NCBI RefSeq assembly: GCF_034274695.1
Contig: NZ_CP128362.1
Location: 3,412,501-3,476,500 of the forward strand
Origin: Chitinophaga sp. LS1
GTDB lineage: Bacteria; Bacteroidota; Bacteroidia; Chitinophagales; Chitinophagaceae
DNA: 64,000 nucleotides
Direction: 5' to 3'
Shown: piece after piece, positions 25,704-34,599 of the stretch
Layout of the letters: each line of letters opens with the position of its first letter
How positions within the stretch are numbered: position 1 is the stretch's first letter
Notes under the pieces: model-generated
Databases searched by the model: none
What the model was told of the DNA's origin: nothing
The model's input: the letters and a program-made list of their open reading frames with translations, nothing else
Position numbers and translations under genes: made by a program

Positions 25704-27830
25704 ATGAGAAGAATGAAAGTGATTATACCAGTAGTGCTGATCACCATCTCGATGGGAGTATTGGCTTTCAGCAAACTGCGTAAAGAAGACCCCCCTGGCA
25801 AAAATGAAGTGATCATTGGTCTGGTAGGGCAAATATTAAAAGATGGGCACTATCAGCCGAAGGCTATAGACGATAAATTTTCAAAGGAAGTCTTTGACAA
25901 GTTCCTCAAGAACCTTGACAGTGAAAAGAAATTCTTTCTGAAGAGTGATATCGAGAACCTCAAACCATTATCAACTCACATTGATAATGAACTGATGGGT
26001 GAACCCCTGGATTGTTTCAATGCAATCAATGATCAGATTAAGAAACGTGTTGCAGAAGCAGCAGCGCTGTATCCGGAAATCCTGGCTAAGCCTTTCGACT
26101 TCACCAAAGAAGAAAAGGTAACCCTGGATCCTGATAAGGTAGATTACCCTGCAGATGAGGCAGCCCGCAAAGAAGCATGGCGCAAGGTGCTGAAATATCG
26201 TACCCTGGAAAAATACTCCGAACTGGTAGAAGCCCGCGACAAGCAGGACAAGAAAGATACCGCAAAGGCGAAAACCGATGTACAGCTGGAAGCCGACGCC
26301 CGTGCGAAGGTGAAGCAGGTATACGATCGCTACTTTGACCGTTTGAAAAACAGACAGGACGACAACGAGCGCTTCAGCACTTATGTAAATAGTATTACCG
26401 CTACAATGGATCCGCATACTGACTTCTTCCCTCCTGATGAAAAGAGAGCGTTTGAAGAGCAGATGGCGGGTAAGTTCTTCGGTATTGGTGCACAGCTGCG
26501 TGAAGAAGATGGTAAAATCAGGATCGTAAGCATCGTAACAGGTAGTCCAAGCTGGAAAGAAGGGAATCTGAAAGCAAACGATGTGATCCTGAAAGTGGCA
26601 CAGGGTGACAAAGAGCCACTTGATATTACAGGTTATGCTGTAGAAGATGCCGTAAAAGTGATCAGAGGTGAAAAAGGTACTGTGGTGAAGTTGACTGTAA
26701 AGAGCGTAGACGGTACTGTAAAAGATGTTTCAATCGTGCGTGACGAGATCGTACTGGACGAAACATTTGCAAAATCAGCGATTATCGGTGGTCAACATAA
26801 AATTGGTTACATCTACCTGCCTGAGTTCTATGCAGATTTCCAGGACAGAAACGGTGCCCGTTGTGCTGAAGATGTAGCGAAGGAAATTACGAAACTGAAA
26901 GCTGAAAATGTAGAAGGTATAATCCTTGACCTCCGCTTTAATGGTGGTGGTTCCCTGCAGGATGTAGTGCAGATGGCTGGTCTGTTTATTCCGGATGGTC
27001 CGATCGTACAGGTGAAATCCCGTACCGGCGATCCAATGGTACTGCGTGACCGTGATAAGAGTGTACAGTATGGTGGTCCGCTGGCGATCATGGTGAATGA
27101 GTACAGTGCTTCTGCTTCCGAAATCATGGCAGCTGCTATGCAGGATTACAAACGTGCGGTGATCATTGGTAGCTCTTCTACTTATGGTAAAGGAACCGTG
27201 CAGCGTATGTTTAGCCTGGATGAGTTTTACTCCAACAAGGAGTTAGGTCCGCTGGGTGCGATCAAACTGACACAGCAGAAGTTCTACCGTGCAAATGGAG
27301 GTTCTACCCAGCTGAAGGGAGTTTCATCCGACATCGTATTGCCAGATCCATATTATGAAGTAGCAGAGCGTAAGGATAAAGATGCACTGAACTGGGATGA
27401 AATTCCCAAGGCAAATTACACACCTTGGGTAGACCCGGTTCCGGTAGCTGCGCTGAAAGCAAATAGCGACAAGCGCCTGGCGAACAGCGAAGCGTTCAGG
27501 ATGATGAATGACAATATCGCTACCCTGAAGAAGATGGATGCACAGGACAATTATTCTCTGAACTATACGACTTACAAAACCGAGCAGAAGAATAATGCGA
27601 ATGCGCTGAAACGCTATGATTCAGTAAATGAGAAAGTGAAAGAACTGGAGATTTCCAGTCTGAAGGTAGACCTGGACAAGATCGGTAATGATACTTCTAA
27701 ACTGGCCCGTAATAAGGATTGGTTGAAGTTCAGACAGAAGGATATTTACCTGGATGAAGCGGTGAATGTGATGAATGATCTGATTGGAATGAGTGCTTCT
27801 AAAGTACAGGGTAGATTGGCTAATAAGTAA
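25704..27830 (+). CDS. Carboxy-terminal processing protease, tail-specific (S41)
   Basis: A 708-residue Prc/Tsp-like protease. An N-terminal signal or anchor (VIIPVVLITISMGVLAF) leads to a helical domain, a PDZ domain (about 240-330, KFFGIGAQLREEDGKIRIVSIVTGSPSWKEGNLKANDVI), and the S41 domain. The Ser-Lys dyad is a serine in the SASAS run (468-472) and Lys496 in STYGKGTVQ. A C-terminal charged domain as in E. coli Prc follows. It degrades or trims proteins in the periplasm. Two ATGs three codons apart are possible starts. Confidence 0.93.
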   Translation: MRRMKVIIPVVLITISMGVLAFSKLRKEDPPGKNEVIIGLVGQILKDGHYQPKAIDDKFSKEVFDKFLKNLDSEKKFFLKSDIENLKPLSTHIDNELMGEPLDCFNAINDQIKKRVAEAAALYPEILAKPFDFTKEEKVTLDPDKVDYPADEAARKEAWRKVLKYRTLEKYSELVEARDKQDKKDTAKAKTDVQLEADARAKVKQVYDRYFDRLKNRQDDNERFSTYVNSITATMDPHTDFFPPDEKRAFEEQMAGKFFGIGAQLREEDGKIRIVSIVTGSPSWKEGNLKANDVILKVAQGDKEPLDITGYAVEDAVKVIRGEKGTVVKLTVKSVDGTVKDVSIVRDEIVLDETFAKSAIIGGQHKIGYIYLPEFYADFQDRNGARCAEDVAKEITKLKAENVEGIILDLRFNGGGSLQDVVQMAGLFIPDGPIVQVKSRTGDPMVLRDRDKSVQYGGPLAIMVNEYSASASEIMAAAMQDYKRAVIIGSSSTYGKGTVQRMFSLDEFYSNKELGPLGAIKLTQQKFYRANGGSTQLKGVSSDIVLPDPYYEVAERKDKDALNWDEIPKANYTPWVDPVPVAALKANSDKRLANSEAFRMMNDNIATLKKMDAQDNYSLNYTTYKTEQKNNANALKRYDSVNEKVKELEISSLKVDLDKIGNDTSKLARNKDWLKFRQKDIYLDEAVNVMNDLIGMSASKVQGRLANK

Positions 27831-27849
27831 TAATGTTATTAAGATAAAT

Positions 27850-27883
27850 AAAAAAGCATCTGTCTTCAGACAGATGCTTTTTT
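27850..27883 (+). terminator. Terminator after the tail-specific protease gene
   Basis: A perfect 15-bp stem (27850-27864 with 27869-27883), TTCA loop, A-run and T-run on the two sides. It can serve the convergent gene too. Confidence 0.92.
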
Positions 27884-27915
27884 ATTTATCTTACGGACGG
27901 CTTTTTAAAAAGAAG

Positions 27916-28791
27916 TTATTCGCCGCTCAATAATCGTATCAAATTCTTTAATTCCTCCTGCTTGTACATGTCCTTGTCATCCTGGAAGCATTTAGCCAGT
28001 TCTTCCAATAAGAACTGGATAACCCTCGTATTCGACTGAGGCATGTAATAAGAAGGTGTAGGAGGGAGGGACATTCTTTTCAGGTAGTTTTCCACATCCT
28101 GGTGGGAATAGATCTGTCCCTGAATAGGATCAATAAAGAACAGGATCCTGTAATCGTCCGGGTTGGCCGGCTCTGAAAAATCGTAGAAGCTATCAAAATA
28201 GGCGAGGATAAACTGTCTTGGGATGTTCACCGCATACACAGGCAGGTCCAGCATAGCACAAAGGCTCTGGTAAACGATACCATTGGTAAGCGGATTTCCT
28301 TTCTTGGATTCCAGCACCTGGTTGATAAAGAACTGGTTCTTCCGCACATAGGCTACCTCTTCTCCTTTCAGCCCGAAGTAGTTGTAGATCATACTGTTCA
28401 GCACATTGATCTGCTCCAGGGGGGTGAGGTAGTTATTGAGCTCCAGCCATATATTACGCTTGATCTTTTCGATTTCGTTGAGGACGGAATTTGTCTGCAT
28501 ATCAGGAAACTGATAGCGGGCAACAAGGATGGCTCCCTGTAGAAGATCGGGGATTTCGGCCTTATTCCACTGCTGCAAGGCCATCTGCAGGTCCATGTAG
28601 TGAACTCTGTGAATCAGTTGTTCTATCCTTTCCTGAATAGATTCATCTACAGTATTCTCCCACAAGTTCTCCAGATTTGGAATGATCTCTTTTCCAAACA
28701 ACAATATCTTGCTGGCGACGGTGTCATATACCTCCTGGTCCGGATCGTCCAGAAGATGGAACAAAGCATTTATTTCTTTGGTCTCGTGCAT
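27916..28791 (-). CDS. SirB1-like (transglutaminase-like) protein
   Basis: A 291-residue protein. The middle part (about 90-215) matches the SirB1/transglutaminase-like family in pattern: LTPLEQINVLNSMIY, then VLESKKGNPLTNGIVYQSLCAMLDLPVYAVNIPRQFILAY, where relatives read RRGNPISL and G.P.H.L. The Cys in QSLCAM may not be equivalent to a catalytic one. The first 60 residues look like a HEAT-type repeat (LFHLLDDPDQEVYDTVASKIL). Enzyme activity is unproven in this family. Confidence 0.75.
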   Translation of the reverse strand: MHETKEINALFHLLDDPDQEVYDTVASKILLFGKEIIPNLENLWENTVDESIQERIEQLIHRVHYMDLQMALQQWNKAEIPDLLQGAILVARYQFPDMQTNSVLNEIEKIKRNIWLELNNYLTPLEQINVLNSMIYNYFGLKGEEVAYVRKNQFFINQVLESKKGNPLTNGIVYQSLCAMLDLPVYAVNIPRQFILAYFDSFYDFSEPANPDDYRILFFIDPIQGQIYSHQDVENYLKRMSLPPTPSYYMPQSNTRVIQFLLEELAKCFQDDKDMYKQEELKNLIRLLSGE

Positions 28792-28916
28792 AACAAATCA
28801 AATGTGCCGATGTGCAAATATGCTAATCCCTGAATCATCCAAATGGTATAGGACGGATCTTTTTCTGAAAAAAAGACGGCCTTATATACACACCGGCACA
28901 TTCCTGAAATAGCACA

Positions 28917-31271
28917 TTATTCGGCTTTTTTCTTTCTAGGAGGTGCTTTTTTCTTAGGAGGGTTAGCTTTCACATCTTCAATGATAGCTTTTGCTTCCTC
29001 CACCGTAATATCCGCAGCGGTATCGATCTTCTCCTTTGGTATTTTGAAATTCCTTAAGCCTTGTTTAATATACGGACCATAGGGACCTTTGAGTATCTGG
29101 ATTTTTTCTTTTTCAAATACTTTGATGGTACGTTCATCTTTTGCAGTACGTTTTTCTACGATCAGCGGGGCTATTTCGTCGAGTTCCACTGTGTAAGGGT
29201 CCATTTCCTTTTTCAGGGAATAGAACTTCTTATCGTGTGCTGCATATGGACCGAACCGGCCTATATTCACCGTTACATCTTCTTCTTCAAATTTACCCAA
29301 ATTGCGGGGAAGTTTGAACAGCTCCATTGCTTCATCTAAAGAAATGGTTTCGATGCTTTGTGTTGCCTTTAATTTTGCAAAGCGTGGTTTCTCCTCATCT
29401 TCTGCCTTGCCGATCTGCACCATTGGACCATAACGTCCCATACGTGCTACGATAGGTTTGCCGGTAGATTCTTCGGTACCTAGTTGTCTTTCTCCTTTCA
29501 CCCTTTCAGCATTTTCCAGGGTGTTTTCCACATCCTTGTGGAAAGGAGTATAGAACTCATTCAGCATCTTGTTCCAGATCTTCTTACCATGTGCCACCTC
29601 GTCAAACTCTTCTTCGATTTTGGCGGTGAAGCCGTAGTCCATTACATTTCCGAAGTATTGGCTCAGGAAGTCGGTAACGATCATACCCAGATCTGTCGGG
29701 AACAGTTTGGATTTTTCGGCACCGGTATTTTCAGCGTCTGTTACTTTAGTGAGTGTGTCATCTTTCAGCGTCAGAATGCGGAAGTCTCTTTTCACACCTT
29801 CTTTATCACGTTTTTCCACATAGTTACGCTTCTGAATGGTGGTAATGGTTGGTGCGTAGGTCGAAGGTCGGCCTATGCCCAGTTCTTCCAGTTTCTTTAC
29901 CAGGCTTGCTTCCGTATAGCGGGGGGCAGGGCGGGTAAAGCGTTCTGTCGCTTTCATTTCCTTCAGGTCCAGTACTTGTTTCAGAGCGAGTGGTGGCAGG
30001 GAACCATCCTGTTCGTCATCTTCACTTACATCTTCATCATCGCGGCCTTCCATATATACTTTCAGGAAGCCATCGAATTTAAGTACTTCACCGCTGGCAG
30101 TCAGCTCATCGTGGTTGGTAGAGATATCGATCTTGGCGATTGTTTTTTCGAGTTCTGCATCGCTCATCTGGCTGGCGATAGTACGTTTCCAGATCAGCTC
30201 ATACAGTTTACGGGTATCGCTGTCGTCTACAGAAGCATTCTCCATGTAGGTCGGGCGGATGGCTTCGTGCGCTTCCTGGGCAGACTCGTTCTTATTTTTG
30301 AACTTGCGGTGCTGGTGGTAGCGCTCCCCGTAGTTAGTTGTAATTGCTTTCTGGATATCCCCTAACGCGGTATCTGACAGGTTAACTGAGTCAGTACGCA
30401 TGTAGGTGATCTTACCACTTTCATACAGTTTTTGTGCCAGCAGCATGGTTTTAGACACGCTGTAGCCGAGTTTACGGCTGGCTTCCTGCTGAAGGGTAGA
30501 AGTGGTAAAGGGAGCGGCAGGAGATTTCTTGCCGGGTTTTACCTGGATATCTTTTACGGTGTAAGCAGCACCGACACATTGCTGTAGGAATTTCTCCGCA
30601 TCTTCTGCGGTTTTGAACCGGGTAGGTCCTTCGGCCTTGAAGGTAATGTTCTTACCATTCAGGTCTTTAGAAATGAAGAAAGCTTCTACTTTAAAGCTGC
30701 TTACAGCAGTAAAGCCGTTGATCTCTCTTTCCCTTTCCACGATCAGTCTTACCGCTACGGATTGCACGCGACCTGCAGAGAGGTGGTTACGCATACTCAT
30801 TTTACGCCAGAGCACCGGTGACAGCTCAAAACCTACGATCCTATCCAGGATACGTCTGGCTTGTTGCGCATTTACCAGGTTCATGTTGAGTAGGCGGGGC
30901 TGTTGCACGGCTTTTTCAATGGCGGGCTTCGTAATCTCGTGGAAAACAATACGTTTTGTAACTTCCGGGTCTAACCCCAGTACTTCACATAAATGCCAGC
31001 TGATGGCCTCCCCCTCACGGTCCTCATCCGTTGCTAACCAAACCTCTTCGGTTGTTTTGGCCAGCTTCTTCAGGTCCTTCACTACCTTTTCCTTGTCATC
31101 GGGGATTATATACTTAGGTTTGAAGTTATTGTTGATATCAATGCCCATATCATCCTTCTCCAGGTCACGGATGTGACCAAAGCAGGATATGACCTCGAAG
31201 TCGCTGCCCAGTATTTTTTCAATCGTCTTGGCTTTGGCCGGAGACTCAACAATTACTAGATTTTTTGCCAT
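28917..31271 (-). CDS. topA: DNA topoisomerase I
   Basis: Type IA topoisomerase, 784 residues, relaxing negative supercoils. The N-terminal TOPRIM domain (NLVIVESPAKAKTIEKILG, then ATDEDREGEAISWHL) and the active-site Tyr in GKITYMRTDS are present. The usual zinc fingers are absent. Instead the C-terminus carries three TOPRIM-associated repeats (ARMGRYGPMVQIG, NIGRFGPYAAHD, KGPYGPYIKQG) and a very basic PPKKKAPPRKKKAE tail, an arrangement common in Bacteroidota and alphaproteobacteria. Confidence 0.96.
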   Translation of the reverse strand: MAKNLVIVESPAKAKTIEKILGSDFEVISCFGHIRDLEKDDMGIDINNNFKPKYIIPDDKEKVVKDLKKLAKTTEEVWLATDEDREGEAISWHLCEVLGLDPEVTKRIVFHEITKPAIEKAVQQPRLLNMNLVNAQQARRILDRIVGFELSPVLWRKMSMRNHLSAGRVQSVAVRLIVEREREINGFTAVSSFKVEAFFISKDLNGKNITFKAEGPTRFKTAEDAEKFLQQCVGAAYTVKDIQVKPGKKSPAAPFTTSTLQQEASRKLGYSVSKTMLLAQKLYESGKITYMRTDSVNLSDTALGDIQKAITTNYGERYHQHRKFKNKNESAQEAHEAIRPTYMENASVDDSDTRKLYELIWKRTIASQMSDAELEKTIAKIDISTNHDELTASGEVLKFDGFLKVYMEGRDDEDVSEDDEQDGSLPPLALKQVLDLKEMKATERFTRPAPRYTEASLVKKLEELGIGRPSTYAPTITTIQKRNYVEKRDKEGVKRDFRILTLKDDTLTKVTDAENTGAEKSKLFPTDLGMIVTDFLSQYFGNVMDYGFTAKIEEEFDEVAHGKKIWNKMLNEFYTPFHKDVENTLENAERVKGERQLGTEESTGKPIVARMGRYGPMVQIGKAEDEEKPRFAKLKATQSIETISLDEAMELFKLPRNLGKFEEEDVTVNIGRFGPYAAHDKKFYSLKKEMDPYTVELDEIAPLIVEKRTAKDERTIKVFEKEKIQILKGPYGPYIKQGLRNFKIPKEKIDTAADITVEEAKAIIEDVKANPPKKKAPPRKKKAE

Positions 31272-31654
31272 GAATGCCGTCTTTATGTGCTACTAGATAC
31301 GTAAAATTCCGTATTAAATTGTATAAACCGCTTTAAGTAAGTTCCTCAAATTTTAAGTGCTCTCTCTGGCGGGAGGATGGCCAACTGATCAAAAAAGGGC
31401 CATCCGATTTTTGCAAGTATATAAAAGAAGTGGTAGAATAAAAAATCAGTCTCTTTTAAAACATTGAATATAAATGTAATATTTTTGGGAAATCCATTAA
31501 AAATGAATGATTAACAGTTTAATGGTTAAATTGCTGGATAACAACGCTGAACGGAAGGGAAACGTGCTGTATCATATAATTGTATGAGCCCGGCCACCCA
31601 AATTTTGCTTTTATCTGACCGGTACACCATAATATATTAATAACCACTTACCCG
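31272..31654. other. Divergent intergenic region, topA and DUF2520 gene
   Basis: About 380 bases without a gene. It is AT-rich. TATTTTTG at 31480-31487 matches the -7 element but lies 168 bases before the next start. The pair GGCCAACTGATCAAAAAAGGGCCATCC near 31379-31405 holds a weak inverted repeat. No RNA gene was recognised. Confidence 0.5.
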
Positions 31655-32419
31655 ATGAACATAGTAATTATTGGCGCGGGAAATATTGCGCATTGTTTCG
31701 GTACACAATTAAAAATACACGGACACCAGATTTTACAGGTTATTAGCCGTAAGAAAGAAAATGCTCAGATATTAGCAGAGAATTTACATGCATCGGCTAG
31801 TGATGACCTCCTGGATATCAATATGGAGGGAGACATTTATTTATTGGCAGTGAGTGATTCAGCCATTCCGGAACTCAATGACGAGCTCCGTCTGGGCAAA
31901 AGAATCGTATTGCATACGGCAGGGGCCGTACCTCTGGATGCCATCAGGCGAATCTCTACCCATACCGGGGTGATGTATCCTTTACAATCTATTCGTAAGG
32001 AGGTAAAAAATTATCCTGTGATCCCTCTTTTGCTGGAAGCCAGTAACGACGAGGTGATGCGCAGACTGCAATCCATCGCTCAGAGCATTTCGTCTCAGAC
32101 TGAGGTAGTTAGCTCCGAACAGCGGCTTCAATTACATCTGGGCGCGGTACTTGCTAATAATTTTACTAATCACCTGATCGTGAGGGCAAAACAGTTTTGT
32201 GAACAAAAGGGATTGGACTTCAGTTTGCTTCAGCCCATCATCAGGGAAACTTTTGACAGGTTTGAAAAGTTCGCTCCTGAAACGGTGCAGACAGGCCCTG
32301 CCATGAGAAAGGATGAGGAGACGATGTCTAAACACAGAGCTTTGATGCAGGATCAGCCACACCTGCAAGAAATTTATAAGGTGATGTCAGACAGCATTTA
32401 TGATTTCTATAATGCCTGA
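31655..32419 (+). CDS. Rossmann-like protein with DUF2520 domain
   Basis: A 254-residue cytoplasmic protein. Residues 1-115 are a NAD(P)-binding Rossmann domain (VIIGAGNIAHCFGTQL, GxGxxxxxxG type). Residues 125-250 form the helical DUF2520 domain (LGAVLANNFTNHLIVRAKQFCEQKGLDF), resembling the dimerisation half of pyrroline-5-carboxylate reductase-like enzymes. The reaction is unknown. It starts a four-gene run with KdsC-like, UbiA-like and Maf genes. Confidence 0.85.
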   Translation: MNIVIIGAGNIAHCFGTQLKIHGHQILQVISRKKENAQILAENLHASASDDLLDINMEGDIYLLAVSDSAIPELNDELRLGKRIVLHTAGAVPLDAIRRISTHTGVMYPLQSIRKEVKNYPVIPLLLEASNDEVMRRLQSIAQSISSQTEVVSSEQRLQLHLGAVLANNFTNHLIVRAKQFCEQKGLDFSLLQPIIRETFDRFEKFAPETVQTGPAMRKDEETMSKHRALMQDQPHLQEIYKVMSDSIYDFYNA

Positions 32420-32435
32420 CATCAAAAATCTATAC

Positions 32436-32443
32436 TACTTTTG
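32436..32443 (+). promoter_or_regulatory. Candidate -7 element before the KdsC-like gene
   Basis: TACTTTTG is an exact TAnnTTTG match, 26 bases before the start codon. No TTG is found at the right spacing upstream, so this is tentative. Confidence 0.4.
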
Positions 32444-32469
32444 CGCAATACGATATTTTAATAAACGCA

Positions 32470-32991
32470 ATGAACGTTTTATCTCTTTTTAAGCCCATCA
32501 CCACTTTTGTGTTTGATGTAGATGGCGTGCTCACAGATGGTACTGTTCAATTATTACCAAATGGGGAGCAATCGCGTAGAATGAACATTAAAGATGGGTA
32601 TGCTTTGCAGCTGGCCGTAAAGAAAGGTTACCGTATCGCCATCATATCTGGTGGACGATCTGAAAGTGTGGTAAGCCGGCTTCAGGGATTAGGAATAAAA
32701 GATATTTATACCGGCATTACCGATAAGCAGGAAAAGCTGCAGGATTATGTATTCGAGAATGACCTGCAATGGGAGCAGGTCATTTTTATGGGAGACGATA
32801 TCCCGGATTACCGTGCTATGCAATTGGTAGGGTTGCCGGTATGTCCGGCCGACGCTGTCCCCGAAATCAAAAGTATATCCCGTTATATCTCACCAGTAAA
32901 TGGTGGTAATGGCTGTGTGAGGGAAGTAATCGAGAAGGTGCTGAAACTTAACGGGCACTGGACGATAGACGAAGAAATAGCCAGCCGCTGA
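32470..32991 (+). CDS. KdsC-like HAD phosphatase
   Basis: A 173-residue HAD-superfamily phosphatase of the C0 (capless) type. Motif I is FDVDGVLTDG, motif II is in IISGGRS, and motif III/IV is EQVIFMGDDIPDYRAM. The pattern fits 3-deoxy-D-manno-octulosonate 8-phosphate phosphatase, which frees Kdo for lipopolysaccharide. No other Kdo genes are nearby, so another sugar or nucleotide phosphate remains possible. Confidence 0.86.
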   Translation: MNVLSLFKPITTFVFDVDGVLTDGTVQLLPNGEQSRRMNIKDGYALQLAVKKGYRIAIISGGRSESVVSRLQGLGIKDIYTGITDKQEKLQDYVFENDLQWEQVIFMGDDIPDYRAMQLVGLPVCPADAVPEIKSISRYISPVNGGNGCVREVIEKVLKLNGHWTIDEEIASR

Positions 32992-33006
32992 TTTATTTCC
33001 AATTAA

Positions 33007-33954
33007 ATGATTATGAAGTTACTGACAGCTTTTTTTAAACTGGTACGGTATCCGAACCTTATTTATATAGCACTCACGCAATATTTACTACAATACTGTG
33101 TAGTAGCGCCTATACTTCATTATAATGGCGTGGAACCTTCTTTGTCCGTGGCATCTTTCTGCCTGCTGAGTTTATCGACAGTGCTGATCGCTGCTGCCGG
33201 TTATATTATTAATGACTATTTCGATATTAATATTGATATCATCAATAAGCCTGACAAAATGGTGCTGGACAAGGTGATCAACCGTCGCTGGGCCATGGCC
33301 TGGCACACCATTTTTAACCTGGCTGGAGTGAGTATTGGTTTTATTGCTGCATGGAAGATTGGTCAGATCTACCTGGGCTTTACACAGGTACTGTGTTCCC
33401 TGCTGCTGTGGTTTTATTCTACTTCCTTCAAGCGTCAGGCACTGATCGGCAATGTCGTTATCTCCCTGCTCACAGCGTTGGCTGTGGTAGTGGTAGGCTT
33501 TTATGAGAAACAGATCTATGAAAGCTTTGAAGCCATCATGTCTCCCGAAGGAAGAAAGCTGATACAGATAATCGGTATTTATGCAGTGTTCGCTTTTGTG
33601 ATTTCGCTGGTAAGGGAAATTGTAAAAGACCTGGAAGATGTAATCGGCGACAGCAAAGATGGTTGTCGCACGATTCCCATTGTATGGGGTGTGGAACCAG
33701 CTAAGAAAATATGCTATGGATTACTGCTGGGATTGCAGGTGCTGATTGTAGTAGTTGAAATAAGAGTAGCGCTGATAGGCTGGTATATTGCGATTGCCTA
33801 CCTGGTGATTTTCGTACAGGCGCCTTGTTATTATATTTATTCTTTACTGAAAAAAGCACATCTGCCGGAGCATTATCACAAAGTGAGTTCCCTGGTAAAA
33901 CTAGTGATGCTGTCAGGTATTCTGTCGATGGTCTTCTTTAAATTATTCCTCTGA
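33007..33954 (+). CDS. UbiA-family prenyltransferase
   Basis: A 315-residue membrane protein with about nine helices. Both Asp-rich motifs are visible: NDYFDINIDIINKPDK (first) and DLEDVIGDSKDGCRTIP (second), which bind the prenyl diphosphate with Mg2+. The sequence resembles the geranylgeranylglycerol-phosphate geranylgeranyltransferase group found in some Bacteroidota, but heme, quinone or chlorophyll-type acceptors cannot be excluded. Its stop overlaps the next start by one base (TGATG). Confidence 0.86.
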   Translation: MIMKLLTAFFKLVRYPNLIYIALTQYLLQYCVVAPILHYNGVEPSLSVASFCLLSLSTVLIAAAGYIINDYFDINIDIINKPDKMVLDKVINRRWAMAWHTIFNLAGVSIGFIAAWKIGQIYLGFTQVLCSLLLWFYSTSFKRQALIGNVVISLLTALAVVVVGFYEKQIYESFEAIMSPEGRKLIQIIGIYAVFAFVISLVREIVKDLEDVIGDSKDGCRTIPIVWGVEPAKKICYGLLLGLQVLIVVVEIRVALIGWYIAIAYLVIFVQAPCYYIYSLLKKAHLPEHYHKVSSLVKLVMLSGILSMVFFKLFL

Positions 33955-34514
33955 TGTATACAGGCAAACGTGTCATACTGGGTTCTCAGTCACCCCGGCG
34001 CAAACAGCTGCTGGAGCAGGCAGGTATTCCCTTTGAAGTGAAAGTGGTAGAGACGGCAGAGACTTTTCCTGCCGATATGCACATCCCGGATATTCCCGTT
34101 TACATTGCGCGTCAGAAGGCTGTAGCCGTAGCACCTTTGTGCCAGGCAGACGATATCATTATTACTGCTGATACAGTCGTAGTTCTGGACGAAACTATTA
34201 TCGGAAAGCCAAAGGACAGGGAAGATGCGATCCGTATACTGAGTGCACTCAGTGGCAGGGAGCACCGTGTAATAACAGGGGTGATTATACTTCGCAACGG
34301 GGAGGAAGACGCTTTTTCAAAAGAAACAGCGGTACACTTCAAGCCATTGACGACTGAGCAGATCACGTATTATGTAGATCACTTTAAACCCTATGACAAG
34401 GCCGGTGCTTATGCGATACAGGAATGGATTGGTGCGGTAGGTATTGACAGAATTGATGGCTGTTTTTACAACGTGATGGGATTGCCTGTAAGCAATGTCG
34501 TAGAAAGATTATAA
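33954..34514 (+). CDS. Maf-like nucleotide pyrophosphatase
   Basis: A 186-residue Maf/Ham1-type protein that hydrolyses non-canonical or methylated nucleoside triphosphates such as dTTP/UTP or m7GTP. Features are ILGSQSPRRKQLLEQAGIPF at the N-terminus, ADTVVVLDETIIGKPKDREDA and the catalytic DKAGAYAIQEWIG stretch. It is translationally coupled to the UbiA-like gene by a one-base overlap. Confidence 0.94.
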   Translation: MYTGKRVILGSQSPRRKQLLEQAGIPFEVKVVETAETFPADMHIPDIPVYIARQKAVAVAPLCQADDIIITADTVVVLDETIIGKPKDREDAIRILSALSGREHRVITGVIILRNGEEDAFSKETAVHFKPLTTEQITYYVDHFKPYDKAGAYAIQEWIGAVGIDRIDGCFYNVMGLPVSNVVERL

Positions 34515-34559
34515 AAAATAAACGGCGTCCTGATCAGAGCAGGGACGCCGTTTATTTTT
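34514..34559. terminator. Bidirectional terminator between Maf and hom genes
   Basis: A 17-bp perfect stem (34514-34530 with 34543-34559) around a 12-base loop, with A-rich and T-rich flanks. Confidence 0.92.
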
Positions 34560-34599
34560 GGTTGGTTAAATACTTTAATACTTCCTATTAACACAATTT

